Shown: piece by piece, positions 24,730 through 34,037 of the stretch | How positions within the stretch are numbered: position 1 is the first letter of the stretch | Layout of the letters: each line of letters begins with the position of its first letter | Origin: Mucilaginibacter endophyticus | Lineage (GTDB): Bacteria; Bacteroidota; Bacteroidia; Sphingobacteriales; Sphingobacteriaceae | Assembly: GCF_003351025.1 (NCBI RefSeq) | Contig: NZ_QPCG01000003.1 | Span: forward strand, 450,355 to 514,354 | DNA length: 64,000 nucleotides | Direction of reading: 5' to 3' | Made by a program: the position numbers and the translations under genes | Notes under the pieces: generated by a model | Told to the model about the DNA's origin: nothing | Databases searched by the model: none | Seen by the model: the letters and a program-made list of their open reading frames with translations, nothing else

Positions 24730-25386
24730 ATGGATACCGTAACATTTGTACTTGAACAGCTCAAAGAAAAGGCCGATGCCAACTACTTCAAAGGCATGGC
24801 CCGCTTTGGTATCGACAGTTCGCGGGCCCTGGGCGTAAAGCTGCCCGAGGTCCGTAAGCTTGCCAAAATCATTAAAAAAGATCATGAGTTGGCCCTGGCG
24901 CTTTGGGATACTCAAATACATGAGGCCAGGATGCTGGCATCAATGATTGCCGAGCCCAAACAAGTAACGCCCGAACTCATGGATAAATGGGTTGGCGACT
25001 TTTATTCCTGGGATATTTGCGACCAGATTTGCGGTAATCTTTTCGACAGGACTCCTTTCGCTATTGAAAAGGCCGTTGAGTACAGCAGCCACCAGCAGGA
25101 GTTTGTAAAACGCGCCGGCTTTGTGCTGATGGCCGAATACGCCATACACAATAAAACCGCACCCGACGAAGTTTTCCTGAAGCTGTTCCCTATTATGGAA
25201 AGGGAAGCCTGGGATAACCGCAACTTTGTTAAAAAGGCCATTAACTGGGCCCTGCGGCAAATAGGCAAACGAAATAATATATTAAAAGTTAATGCTATTA
25301 GCACAGCAAGAAATATTTATAACCAATCCTCCAAATCGGCCAAATGGATAGCTAAAAGTGCAATAGATGAACTAATAAGCAAATAA
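24730..25386 (+). CDS. DNA alkylation repair (AlkD-like) protein
   Basis: 218 residues of HEAT-like repeats. The pattern GVKLPEVRKLAKIIKKDHELALALWDTQIHEARMLASMI (about 36-74), DFYSWDICDQICGNLF (about 96-111) and ERE-AWDNRNFVKKAINWALRQIGKRN (about 158-183) is that of AlkD-type DNA glycosylases, which remove positively charged alkylated bases, and of close paralogues without proven activity. The W and D residues of the DNA-facing surface are present. Start codon directly abuts the preceding stop. Confidence 0.88.
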   Translation: MDTVTFVLEQLKEKADANYFKGMARFGIDSSRALGVKLPEVRKLAKIIKKDHELALALWDTQIHEARMLASMIAEPKQVTPELMDKWVGDFYSWDICDQICGNLFDRTPFAIEKAVEYSSHQQEFVKRAGFVLMAEYAIHNKTAPDEVFLKLFPIMEREAWDNRNFVKKAINWALRQIGKRNNILKVNAISTARNIYNQSSKSAKWIAKSAIDELISK

Positions 25387-25840
25387 GCCTGATAATATTT
25401 TTCCATATAATTAAAAACGGCCAAGCTGGCTGTAAAATAGGACATTATAATACCCAATAATAGTTCACCCATATTCATTAACTTAGTGCCCACTATTTTT
25501 ACAATCAAATTACGTCAAAGTATTTTATAGGGAATATCTTCAACTTTTTAATGTATTTAAACAAAGTTTAGGCTATTTGATGGCTGTTTCGCAAAATAAT
25601 ACTTCAATTAGGAGTACATATAGCCAAATATTCTAAAAACCGTAATTACCAGTAAAAGAATACATTATAAAGTATCAAAAATATTATATTTGAGGCTGAG
25701 CAAATGTGGAATAATGATTGAGAAGAACATAACAACAAAACAACTGGTAGTTGTAAGTTAAAAAACTTCAAATCACGGTACATATTTTAATAATAAGCGC
25801 GTGTCAAAAAACAAATTGAATTAGTGAACGGATTATTGAT
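25387..25840. other. AT-rich gene-free region ahead of the histidine kinase gene
   Basis: 454 bases without a plausible gene. A -7-like TATATTTG at 25685-25692 could start the kinase transcript with a leader of about 140 bases. A small inverted repeat AAGTTAAAAAACTT lies near 25756-25769. No RNA gene recognised. Confidence 0.45.
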
Positions 25841-27319
25841 ATGAGTTTTTCGGAAAAGGGTAAACTTTCTGGCGATGACATTCATCTTACCCCTTTGATC
25901 AATGATCTGGATACGGGTATTTGGAAATATAATTTCAATACCAGGGAGGTAAAATGGTCGACTGGCTTTTATACTGTATTAGGCTATCAGTTCAATGAAA
26001 TTGAATGTTCTGTCAATACTTTTTTTGAGCACTTGCTTTACCACGGCGATAAACCTGCTTTTACCAACGCTATCAACAACAGGATAACCGATGCCCCTCC
26101 CCTTCAGTTACGTTTCTTAACCAAAAAAAATGGCTACCAATGGTTTGAAACTACCATCAGGAAACAGGATGACGAAAACGGCAGTATCGTTTACGGTTCG
26201 CTTATAAATATCAACCGTTATAAGCATAACGACTTATTATCGGCCCATAATCAGGCTACTCATGATGATGCTTTTAAAACAGCACGCTTGGGCATTTGGG
26301 AAATTGACACGCAAAACGTTAATACCATTGTACTGTCAAAACAGGTTTATGAGTTGTTTGATCTTCAGAACCAATTAAACCTGAGCGTTGAAGAATTTAT
26401 CAGCTTTTTTGAGCCTCCGTACCGGCCGGTTTTACAAAACGCTATTAATAACACTATCAAACATAGCCGGCCTTTTGATATCGATCTGCTTTTACGATCG
26501 GCCAAAAACAATATGCTTTGGCTGAAAGTGAAAGCCGTACCTGTAATTAACCACTTTGGCAAATGCACCGCTATTAAAGGGATTGTTCAGGATATCGACA
26601 ACGAAAAAAGAAAGCTGCTTAAGCTGGAGCAATCCATAAATCTGCTTACCGACCAGAATCGCCGTTTGCAAAACTTCGCGTATATCGTATCTCATAATCT
26701 CCGTTCCCATACCGGGAACCTTCAGTTTATGGTGAACCTGTTTGAGCAGGCAGACGCCCGGGAAGAGCGGGAGGAGATCTTTTCGCACATCAAAGCTATA
26801 AGTGAAAGTTTAGATGGAACCATTGAGCATATTAATGAAATAGTTAAAATCCAGACCGAAATTACCAAGGAGCGGAAGGTAGTTGAATTGGAGCCGATGT
26901 TCAGGACTATTTGCTCGGCCTTAAAAAATAACATCGAAGCTATAAACGCCCGTGTTGAATGGGACTTTTCCCAATGCCGTGAAATCAGTTATATCCCGGC
27001 TTATATGGAAAGCATTTTGCAAAACCTGCTTACCAACTCGTTAAAATATAGCAGCCCGGAAAGGCAACCCATCATAAAATGTTACACACTGGCCGAAGGA
27101 AACCACATATATCTTATTTTTGAAGATAATGGCCTGGGCATTGACCTTGAACGGTATGGCGACAAGCTCTTTGGAATGTATAAAACATTTCATAACAACA
27201 GTGACGCCAAGGGAATTGGCTTGTTTATAACCCGCAACCAGGTTGAAGCGTTAGGCGGTAACATTAAAGTTGACAGCACTGTAAATGTTGGCACAAAATT
27301 TACTATCAGGTTGGTATAA
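25841..27319 (+). CDS. PAS-domain sensor histidine kinase
   Basis: 492 residues, soluble. PAS/PAC regions at about 18-130 (NDLDTGIWKYNFNTREVKWSTGFYTVLGY) and about 145-260 (ARLGIWEIDTQNVN...). HisKA with H285 in YIVSHNLRSHTGN, then a complete HATPase domain: N-box ILQNLLTNSLKYSS, G1 FEDNGLGIDLE and G2 KGIGLFITRNQVE. A single-domain receiver gene follows 17 bases downstream, so this is a cytoplasmic two-component pair lacking its own DNA-binding output. Ligand unknown. Confidence 0.92.
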   Translation: MSFSEKGKLSGDDIHLTPLINDLDTGIWKYNFNTREVKWSTGFYTVLGYQFNEIECSVNTFFEHLLYHGDKPAFTNAINNRITDAPPLQLRFLTKKNGYQWFETTIRKQDDENGSIVYGSLININRYKHNDLLSAHNQATHDDAFKTARLGIWEIDTQNVNTIVLSKQVYELFDLQNQLNLSVEEFISFFEPPYRPVLQNAINNTIKHSRPFDIDLLLRSAKNNMLWLKVKAVPVINHFGKCTAIKGIVQDIDNEKRKLLKLEQSINLLTDQNRRLQNFAYIVSHNLRSHTGNLQFMVNLFEQADAREEREEIFSHIKAISESLDGTIEHINEIVKIQTEITKERKVVELEPMFRTICSALKNNIEAINARVEWDFSQCREISYIPAYMESILQNLLTNSLKYSSPERQPIIKCYTLAEGNHIYLIFEDNGLGIDLERYGDKLFGMYKTFHNNSDAKGIGLFITRNQVEALGGNIKVDSTVNVGTKFTIRLV

Positions 27320-27336
27320 TTTACAAATACGGAGAG

Positions 27337-27780
27337 ATGATTGAAGAGCGAAATCCTACAAACACCTGGATTGTAGACGATGATAGCATTTATGTTTACG
27401 GCCTGAAAAAACTGATAAGTATAAAGGGGATAAATACCAATTTAAGTCACTTTATTAACGGACAAGAGGGCATTAACGCGCTAAAAAAAGCGAACGAAAA
27501 TCAACAATTGCCGGATATCATATTACTGGACATCAATATGCCGGTAATGGACGGGTGGGAGTTTATGAATGAATTTGCGAAATTAAAGCCACAATTAGGG
27601 AAAAACATTACTGTCTATATCGTGACCCCCTCCCTTGATCTCAACGATATCCACCGGGCTAAAAGTATTCCGGAAGTTGCCGAATATATTTTTAAGCCTG
27701 TAAAGATCAGCCAGCTTACGGAAATTTTTTCTCAAACCCAGTATCAGACAAACGAAAGAATAAGACAATACGGAACATGA
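27337..27780 (+). CDS. Single-domain response regulator
   Basis: 147 residues, only a receiver domain: acidic pocket VDDDS near 13-17, phosphoacceptor D65 in IILLDINMPVMDGWEF, VTPS and FKPVK switch residues. No output domain, so it signals by phosphotransfer or protein contact, as in many Bacteroidota PAS-kinase pairs. Its TGA stop lies in the loop of a strong terminator hairpin. Confidence 0.92.
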   Translation: MIEERNPTNTWIVDDDSIYVYGLKKLISIKGINTNLSHFINGQEGINALKKANENQQLPDIILLDINMPVMDGWEFMNEFAKLKPQLGKNITVYIVTPSLDLNDIHRAKSIPEVAEYIFKPVKISQLTEIFSQTQYQTNERIRQYGT

Positions 27781-27798
27781 TGTTCCGTATTGCTTTTT
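27766..27798 (+). terminator. Terminator overlapping the receiver-gene stop codon
   Basis: Perfect 12-bp stem CAATACGGAACA/TGTTCCGTATTG with a TGA loop that is the stop codon of the response regulator, then CTTTTT. The convergent lipoprotein gene ends just after it. Confidence 0.9.
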
Positions 27799-28273
27799 AC
27801 TGTTTTACCAAAACCGATGTGGATATAAAGTTTTGAGAAGTGTCTTTAAATGTAAGCTGAACTTTTCCGCCCACATTACTCAATTGCCCATATGAGGCGT
27901 TGTTGCCCGAAGCGGTAAATTTTATCCTGTTACTGCCACTCATTACCCACTGGCCCGCGGCAGCATCACCTTTTGCCCCTATTATAGTAACGCTATTCGG
28001 TGTTCTTGAAACATAACAATCTTCCGCCCCTACGTAGCCCCCGGTCCAGGTCCCATCGTCTTTAAGCGTAGTTTGGTTATCGCTCAAACATGGCGAAGCT
28101 GTGCTTGTATATGTTTCAGAAGCACCCGTGCTGGTGTCAAAATCGGTTTTAGATATAAGCACATATTTACCAGCATATGCGCTTTTGGGATTACTGTTTT
28201 CCTTTTTGCAGCTATTACCGGCAAACAATACTGTTAGGATAAGGCTAAAAAAGGTTATTCGTTTTTTATACAT
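27797..28273 (-). CDS. Lipocalin-like lipoprotein
   Basis: 158 residues. N-terminus MYKKRITFFSLILTVLFAGNSCKKENS has a lipobox (AGNSC), so the protein is probably lipid-anchored. The mature part, YAGKYVLISKTDFD...TYTSTASPCLSDNQTTLKDDGTW...GQWVMSGSNRIKFT...QLTFKD, is a small beta barrel of the type annotated as lipocalin-like in Bacteroidota. Function unknown. It stands downstream of manA on the same strand with a 19-base gap. Confidence 0.72.
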   Translation of the reverse strand: MYKKRITFFSLILTVLFAGNSCKKENSNPKSAYAGKYVLISKTDFDTSTGASETYTSTASPCLSDNQTTLKDDGTWTGGYVGAEDCYVSRTPNSVTIIGAKGDAAAGQWVMSGSNRIKFTASGNNASYGQLSNVGGKVQLTFKDTSQNFISTSVLVKQ

Positions 28274-28292
28274 GCAGGTGTATACGCGTTAA

Positions 28293-29273
28293 TTATTCGA
28301 TATAGCTTTCCAGAATTTTAAAGCCACCGGTTGTTTCCAATTCAATTTTATCAATGCTTTTTGGCAACAGGATACACTCGCCCATTTTAACGGCATATGC
28401 CTCGTTGTTATATTTTACAGTGTAACCGCCTGCAACACAAACATGGATAACAAATGAATCCAGGGCCGAATAGTCTTTAGATGTACTTTCATCAAAATCA
28501 AGCACATTGGTTGTGAAGTAAGGGCAGGTAACCAGCTTTACAGTCTCATCCTTTTTAGGCTCGTATTGCGTTTTGTACTCGTCGTAATGTTTGTAATCAA
28601 TAGCGGCAAGGGCTTCTTCGGTATGTAATTCACGTTTCTGGCCTTTATCATCAACACGGTCAAAATCGTAAATGCGATAGGTAATATCTGATGTTTGCTG
28701 AATTTCTGCAATCAGCAACCCTTTGCCAATGGTATGTACCCTGCCTGCAGGTAAAAAGAAAACATCATCGGCAACAGCCTCTTCCCTGTTCAGGATATCC
28801 ATAATATGACCGCTGTTTAAGGCGTCAACGTATTTCTGCTCGGTCATTTCCTGGTTAAAGCCGGTGATCAATGTCGAACCCGGATCGGCCTCGATGATAT
28901 ACCACATTTCGGTTTTACCAAATGAGTTATGACGCTCTTTTGCCAGTTTATCATCAGGGTGTACCTGTACAGAAAGGTCATCATTGGCATCAATAAATTT
29001 CACCAATAAAGGGAAGATATTGCCAAAATGATCGTAAACCTTTTTACCAACCAGTTCGTCTTTATATTGCTCCAGCAAATCGGCCAATGACTCGCCTTCA
29101 AGCGCACCCGAAGCTACTACCGAAACATCAGATTTTACGCCCGATATTTCCCAGGTTTCGCCGCAGTTTGGTAAGCTGCCAAAATCTTTGTGCAAATAGG
29201 TTTTGATCTTTTGACCGCCCCATATTTTATCCTTATATATGGTTTTGAATTTTAACGGATATAATGCCGACAT
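28293..29273 (-). CDS. manA: Mannose-6-phosphate isomerase, class I
   Basis: 326 residues. Cupin-type zinc isomerase interconverting mannose-6-phosphate and fructose-6-phosphate. Seen: FKTIYKDKIWGGQKIKTYL at the start, GETWEISG, the zinc-binding QVHPDDKLAKER (about 101-112) with GKTEMWYI, and PAGRVHTIGKG (about 175-185). The short Bacteroidota/Firmicutes form. It supplies activated mannose precursors for surface polysaccharide. Confidence 0.93.
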   Translation of the reverse strand: MSALYPLKFKTIYKDKIWGGQKIKTYLHKDFGSLPNCGETWEISGVKSDVSVVASGALEGESLADLLEQYKDELVGKKVYDHFGNIFPLLVKFIDANDDLSVQVHPDDKLAKERHNSFGKTEMWYIIEADPGSTLITGFNQEMTEQKYVDALNSGHIMDILNREEAVADDVFFLPAGRVHTIGKGLLIAEIQQTSDITYRIYDFDRVDDKGQKRELHTEEALAAIDYKHYDEYKTQYEPKKDETVKLVTCPYFTTNVLDFDESTSKDYSALDSFVIHVCVAGGYTVKYNNEAYAVKMGECILLPKSIDKIELETTGGFKILESYIE

Positions 29274-29357
29274 AGTGTTGTGTATTTTGACTGCTAAGTT
29301 AGGAGTTAAATAGATAATTGAAAATGCTAAATTGATTTACATAGCATATTGTATAAC

Positions 29358-29388
29358 AAAAAAGCCCATGCAAAGGCATGGGCTTTTA
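29358..29388. terminator. Bidirectional-type terminator between icd and manA
   Basis: 12-bp perfect stem AAAAGCCCATGC/GCATGGGCTTTT, flanked by A-run and T-run. It lies just after the icd stop (reverse strand) and before manA. Confidence 0.85.
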
Positions 29389-29406
29389 TATAAAACTTAC
29401 CGGTAA

Positions 29407-30636
29407 TTATTTACCTAAGCGTTTTTTAAGGTTTTCGTCAATTGCAGCCAAAAACTCTTCGGTGTACAGGTAATCGGTACCGTGCTCCACTTTTGGTTTA
29501 ATGGTGATGGCCAAATCTTTGGTCATTTTGCCGCTTTCAACAGTTTCGATACAAACTTCTTCCAAAGCTTTGCAGAAATCAATCAGTTCCTGATTTTTAT
29601 CCAAGATACCGCGGAATTCCAAACCTCTTGTCCACGCGAAAATTGAAGCGATTGGGTTAGTTGAAGTTGGTTTACCAGCCTGGTGATCACGATAGTGGCG
29701 GGTTACTGTACCGTGAGCTGCTTCCGCTTCCATTACAGTGCCATCCGGGGTAACCAGGGTTGAGGTCATTAAACCTAATGAACCAAAGCCTTGCGCTACG
29801 GTATCAGACTGTACGTCGCCATCATAGTTTTTACAAGCCCAAACAAAGTTACCGTTCCATTTCAGGGCCGATGCAACCATGTCGTCAATTAAGCGGTGCT
29901 CATAAGTGATGCCGGCAGCATCAAACTTTTGTTTGTAATCACTTTGATAGATCTCTTCAAAAATATCTTTGAAGCGGCCATCATATTTTTTAAGGATCGT
30001 ATTTTTAGTTGAAAGGTATAAAGGCCAGCCTTTCATTAAAGCCTGGTTAAAGCAAGCATGAGCAAAACCTCTGATAGATTCATCGGTATTGTACATGGTT
30101 AATGCAACACCATCACCTTTAAAGTTAAATACTTCATATGACTGCTCCGGGCCGCCATCTTCAGGAGTAAATTTAACGGTAAGTTTACCTTTGCCTTTAG
30201 TTAAGAAATCGGTAGCGCGGTATTGATCGCCAAAAGCATGACGGCCAATGCAGATAGGAGCTGTCCAGTTAGGTACCAAACGAGGTACGTTTGACATAAC
30301 GATTGGCTCACGGAACACAGTACCATCTAAAATGTTACGGATAGTTCCGTTTGGTGATTTCCACATTTGTTTCAATCCAAACTCAGCAACCCTTGCTTCG
30401 TCGGGAGTAATAGTAGCACATTTAATACCAACACCATATTGTTTAATAGCGTTAGCTGCGTCAATAGTAACCTGGTCGTCGGTTTGGTCGCGGTACTCGA
30501 TACCTAAATCGTAGTATTTGATATCAAGATCAAGATACGGTGTAATCAATTTGTCTTTGATGAATTTCCAGATAATGCGGGTCATTTCATCTCCATCCAG
30601 TTCAACTACCGGATTTTCTACTTTTATTTTTGACAT
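29407..30636 (-). CDS. icd: NADP-dependent isocitrate dehydrogenase
   Basis: 409 residues from the ATG at 30636 ([20 protein letters not shown]); the 11 codons upstream are out of line with the family. Homodimeric eukaryote-like [41 protein letters not shown] (phosphorylation/substrate loop), [22 protein letters not shown] and [14 protein letters not shown] near the end. It oxidises isocitrate to 2-oxoglutarate with NADPH formation in the TCA cycle. A TATATTTG box lies 30 bases upstream. Confidence 0.96.
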   Translation of the reverse strand: MSKIKVENPVVELDGDEMTRIIWKFIKDKLITPYLDLDIKYYDLGIEYRDQTDDQVTIDAANAIKQYGVGIKCATITPDEARVAEFGLKQMWKSPNGTIRNILDGTVFREPIVMSNVPRLVPNWTAPICIGRHAFGDQYRATDFLTKGKGKLTVKFTPEDGGPEQSYEVFNFKGDGVALTMYNTDESIRGFAHACFNQALMKGWPLYLSTKNTILKKYDGRFKDIFEEIYQSDYKQKFDAAGITYEHRLIDDMVASALKWNGNFVWACKNYDGDVQSDTVAQGFGSLGLMTSTLVTPDGTVMEAEAAHGTVTRHYRDHQAGKPTSTNPIASIFAWTRGLEFRGILDKNQELIDFCKALEEVCIETVESGKMTKDLAITIKPKVEHGTDYLYTEEFLAAIDENLKKRLGK

Positions 30637-30666
30637 GCCTGATGTGGTTTTTGTTTTACAAACGGC

Positions 30667-30674
30667 CAAATATA
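30667..30674 (-). promoter_or_regulatory. -7 box of the icd promoter
   Basis: TATATTTG on the reverse strand, an exact TAnnTTTG match with a 30-base leader to the ATG. A TTTG lies further upstream at a non-standard 24-base spacing. Confidence 0.45.
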
Positions 30675-30846
30675 TAAAATAGACTTTATGAATTTTATCA
30701 AATAATGCAATGAAAAATCACACATTTCGTTATTATGACAATTATTAACACGGGTATTGTTGTTTTTATAAACTTTGGTGCTATTTTTACTAAAACAAAA
30801 TGCTTACCATAAAACAAACTCCTTTTAGCCGGAGTTAAAGTTTATT

Positions 30847-31557
30847 ATGATAAAACTGATACTAAAAACCTCCTTTATAATCCTGTTGTGTTCCGTTTCA
30901 TTTTTAGCCAAAGCCCAAATAGGGTTTGACTACGCACAATATGATGTTGGCTTTGCCGCAGGTATTAACCAGGCCAGCTCGGCCGATGTGCAAACCCTAA
31001 AAACAACGCCATCTATAAATCTTAATTTTACTTACAATCAAAGCCCGTACATTAATTATGTATTTAATGTAGAGGTAGGCAGATTAAAAGGCGGCTCCCC
31101 AAACACGTCAACACAAAGGCAGTTTGAAAATCATTTTAGTGCCTACTCATTCAGGGTACAGGTTCAGGCCGGCGAATTAATTGATTACTCTCAAAGTGCT
31201 ATAGCCAATGCCTTTAAAAACCTTTACCTGTCATCAGGTTTGGGATACATTAATAATAATGTTGTATCCAGAACAGACGATGTTCTTTTATTGGAACAAG
31301 GGCAAGTTTTGCCCTATGAACCCAAAACAAACGAAATATTTATACCTGTTAGATTAGGTTACGAGTTTAAATTCTTTAACAGCTACAACCAGCCTTCTGT
31401 TAAAATTGACCTTGGCTATCAATACAACTTTATTATGGGCGATAACCTTGATGGATATGTTGCCGGCGCTCATAATGATGCTTATTCACAGTTTACTATA
31501 GGCTTTAAATTTGCTATTGGCGGTGTTACTTCGTACCGCAAACAGATCCATTATTAA
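30847..31557 (+). CDS. Outer-membrane beta-barrel protein
   Basis: 236 residues. Signal peptide MIKLILKTSFIILLCSVSFLAKAQ, then alternating strands with aromatic residues at ends (SINLNFTYNQSPYINYVFNVEVGRL, FKNLYLSSGLGYINNN, VKIDLGYQYNFIMG, YSQFTIGFKFAIGG), typical of an eight- to ten-strand outer-membrane barrel of the OmpA-like type. No partner or function recognised. Confidence 0.7.
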   Translation: MIKLILKTSFIILLCSVSFLAKAQIGFDYAQYDVGFAAGINQASSADVQTLKTTPSINLNFTYNQSPYINYVFNVEVGRLKGGSPNTSTQRQFENHFSAYSFRVQVQAGELIDYSQSAIANAFKNLYLSSGLGYINNNVVSRTDDVLLLEQGQVLPYEPKTNEIFIPVRLGYEFKFFNSYNQPSVKIDLGYQYNFIMGDNLDGYVAGAHNDAYSQFTIGFKFAIGGVTSYRKQIHY

Positions 31558-31645
31558 GCCTTACGTAAAAATCTTTTTTTTTAATCAGTTTGTTTTTTTG
31601 GCAGGGTTTTTACTGTGTATATTTATACTATAAAAACACAAACCT

Positions 31646-32068
31646 ATGAACAACGATCAAATTGACGACGCAGGTTTTAACGACGAGCTGCCTGATCGCG
31701 ACGAAACACTAAAAGATGAGCTGGGTGAAACCATTGATGAGGAAAACCTGAACTACAATCCGGACGATAACAGCTACGAATACGATGTTAAAAGTAATGA
31801 CCCGGATTATGACCATCCCGATCCGTATCATACCACGGCAAAAAATGGTGAGGATTTTAACTCCACTTATGATGAGGCAAACCCCTATGATGTTGATGGC
31901 GAATTTGACGAAGACAGATCGCTTGAAACTGATGTAGATGAATTAGGAATGCATATTGATCACGGCGAAAGTGTAGAAGTTGATCCTGTTGATGCTGCCC
32001 TATCTCATACTCCTGAAGATGACCGTGACGACCTTGATGAAGAAGGCTATCCAAAAAACGACAGATAA
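31646..32068 (+). CDS. Highly acidic low-complexity protein
   Basis: 140 residues, roughly a third Asp or Glu, with few hydrophobic residues and no signal. Likely disordered. Function unknown; I recognise only the general Bacteroidota habit of encoding such small acidic proteins. The codon pattern and a clear ATG support a real gene. Confidence 0.6.
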   Translation: MNNDQIDDAGFNDELPDRDETLKDELGETIDEENLNYNPDDNSYEYDVKSNDPDYDHPDPYHTTAKNGEDFNSTYDEANPYDVDGEFDEDRSLETDVDELGMHIDHGESVEVDPVDAALSHTPEDDRDDLDEEGYPKNDR

Positions 32069-32089
32069 TAAATTCCAGGAATATTTTTA

Positions 32090-32135
32090 TTGATACTGAG
32101 TTGTTGGTTTAATAAAACCTGCAACTCAGTATCCA
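32090..32135. terminator. Hairpin between convergent genes
   Basis: Perfect 12-bp stem GATACTGAGTTG/CAACTCAGTATC with an 18-base loop lies between the acidic-protein stop and the end of dnaX. It lacks a T-run, so it may be a terminator for either strand only weakly. Confidence 0.5.
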
Positions 32136-32143
32136 AACCATCC

Positions 32144-33931
32144 TTAATCAAAATCAAGATTAAACCTACTCTTTAACTCCAATAACTGCGGATTGCGGGT
32201 TGCCATATGCTGAAATTTTTCTGGAGCCGTGTAAGGTTTACGTACCACCTTTAGCTCGTCAACACGGGCATTTACATCAATAGTGAAATTTTTAAGTGTG
32301 CTGCGCAGATAATTCAGCATAAGAGGTTTTTCATCCCTAAACGTGGTTTCCTGCACCATGTTGCCTACTATTACCTCAAAAACATATGGTTTTAGCATAC
32401 GTGGCGCGTTTGATGTAAAAATGGTTACCAGGTTTTTTTTGCCTTCTTTTTTGGCAAACGCGGCAAAATCACTCCAGCACTGCAAGAAAGCATCCATGGT
32501 AAAATCCTCATTGTCATCACCCTTTAAATAAGGATCTTCCTCTTCAAGTAGTTGCTCCTGCGTTTTCACCTCGCCTGTTAATGAAGGTGTGAGTGTGCTG
32601 CGCAAGGGCATTATAATCTTAGGCTTCTCGGCTGGGGGGGCATCTTTGGCTTGTACAACCGGTGTTGCTGTTTCCTTTACAGGAGTATTGTATACCGGGG
32701 CGGCCTCGCTTGCAATTGATACGGCTGGGCTTGCCGGGGCATTGTTAACCGGTGCTACTGCTGAGGTATCAGGTTTTTTTTTTAATCCCCCGTCGGCTGC
32801 GGGCGTTACTGTGAGTGGTGTGGTTGCCAGGTTAAATACCGATGGCAGGTGGCACATCTTGAGCAACGCCAGTTCAACCTGCAACCGCTGATTTTTACTT
32901 AGCTTGTAACTGATATCGCACTGATTGGCAATATTCATGGCCGAAAGTAAAAACGAAACCGATGACTGTTGCGATTGCTGCAGGTATTTTGTTTTGATGC
33001 CATCACTTACTTCAAGCAGCTTTAACGTGGATTGATCTTTCCCAACCAGCAGGTTCCTGAAATGCTCGGACAAACCTGCTATAAAATGAGCCCCATCAAA
33101 ACCCCGTGAAAGGATCTCATCGAAAAAGAGCAATACTTTGGCAGTATCCTCCCTAAGCAGGCTTTCGGTTATATTAAAGTAGTAATCGTAATCAAGTATG
33201 TTCAGGTTATCAATAACCGAACGGTAAGTTACCTTACCACCCGAAAAGCTAACGATCTGGTCAAACATCGACAGCGCGTCGCGTAAACCACCATCGGCTT
33301 TCTGGGCTATGATATGCAAACCATCAGGTTCGTAGCTGATATTCTCTTTCCCGGCAATTGATGCCAGGTGATTAGCCATATCCTCAACCCTGATGCGGTT
33401 AAAATCAAAGATCTGGCAGCGGGAAAGAATAGTTGGCAGAATCTTGTGTTTTTCGGTAGTGGCTAATATGAATATAGCATAATGAGGCGGCTCTTCCAGC
33501 GTTTTCAGGAACGCGTTAAAAGCGGCCTGCGATAGCATGTGCACCTCATCAATAATATAAACCTTGTAACGCGCGGCCTGTGACGGGATCCGTACTTGTT
33601 CTATCAGGCTCCGGATATCATCAACAGAGTTATTTGATGCGGCGTCAAGCTCATGTACGTTGAAGGAGTTTCCGTTTTCAAAGGCCTTACATGACGGGCA
33701 CTCGCCGCAGGCTTCGCCATTGGGCTGCAAATTGGTGCAGTTAATGGTTTTTGCCAGGATTCGCGCACAGGTAGTTTTACCCACACCACGCGGACCACAG
33801 AACAAAAATGCCTGTGCCAGCTGGTTATTTTTTATAGCATTTTTGAGCGTGTTGGTTATATGTTGCTGACCAACAACGGTTTCAAAAGTAGCCGGGCGAT
33901 ACTTACGGGCCGAAACAATGAAATTATCCAC
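32144..33931 (-). CDS. dnaX: DNA polymerase III subunits gamma and tau
   Basis: 595 residues with a GTG start (MDNFIVSARKYRP fits family N-termini). ATPase domain with Walker A GPRGVGKTT (46-54), a Cys-rich zinc module CTN...CGECPSC, Walker B IIDEVHML and SRC sensor (LSRCQIFDF). After the clamp-loader domains (to about 365) comes a Pro/Ala linker, then a tau-type C-terminal domain. At residues 383-386 (L-K-K-K) the mRNA has ten consecutive A; a one-base gain or loss leads to a stop within a few codons, giving a short gamma form of about 387 residues. Promoter TTTC-N19-TACCTTAG overlaps a very short leader. Confidence 0.95.
   Translation of the reverse strand: MDNFIVSARKYRPATFETVVGQQHITNTLKNAIKNNQLAQAFLFCGPRGVGKTTCARILAKTINCTNLQPNGEACGECPSCKAFENGNSFNVHELDAASNNSVDDIRSLIEQVRIPSQAARYKVYIIDEVHMLSQAAFNAFLKTLEEPPHYAIFILATTEKHKILPTILSRCQIFDFNRIRVEDMANHLASIAGKENISYEPDGLHIIAQKADGGLRDALSMFDQIVSFSGGKVTYRSVIDNLNILDYDYYFNITESLLREDTAKVLLFFDEILSRGFDGAHFIAGLSEHFRNLLVGKDQSTLKLLEVSDGIKTKYLQQSQQSSVSFLLSAMNIANQCDISYKLSKNQRLQVELALLKMCHLPSVFNLATTPLTVTPAADGGLKKKPDTSAVAPVNNAPASPAVSIASEAAPVYNTPVKETATPVVQAKDAPPAEKPKIIMPLRSTLTPSLTGEVKTQEQLLEEEDPYLKGDDNEDFTMDAFLQCWSDFAAFAKKEGKKNLVTIFTSNAPRMLKPYVFEVIVGNMVQETTFRDEKPLMLNYLRSTLKNFTIDVNARVDELKVVRKPYTAPEKFQHMATRNPQLLELKSRFNLDFD
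32774..32783 (-). promoter_or_regulatory. A10 slippery run in dnaX (putative gamma/tau switch)
   Basis: Ten T on the given strand, ten A in the message, encoding the end of Leu383 and Lys384-386. With one extra A the frame reads Thr then TGA at once; with one fewer it reaches TAG six codons after the run. Both give a protein ending just after the ATPase and clamp-loader domains. Confidence 0.6.
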
Positions 33932-33936
33932 AAGTG

Positions 33937-33967
33937 CTAAGGTAGTGAGAAATTAGATTGGGTGAAA
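33937..33967 (-). promoter_or_regulatory. Promoter of dnaX
   Basis: On the reverse strand TTTC (33964-33967), 19 bases, TACCTTAG (33937-33944). Each box has one mismatch to TTTG and TAnnTTTG and spacing is exact. The GTG start at 33931 is only a few bases downstream, so the mRNA would be nearly leaderless. Confidence 0.45.
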
Positions 33968-34037
33968 GAGCGCATTTGCTAATTTTTTACACATTGGCAA
34001 CCTAACCATCTCAAATAAATATCGATCCCGGCTTTAA

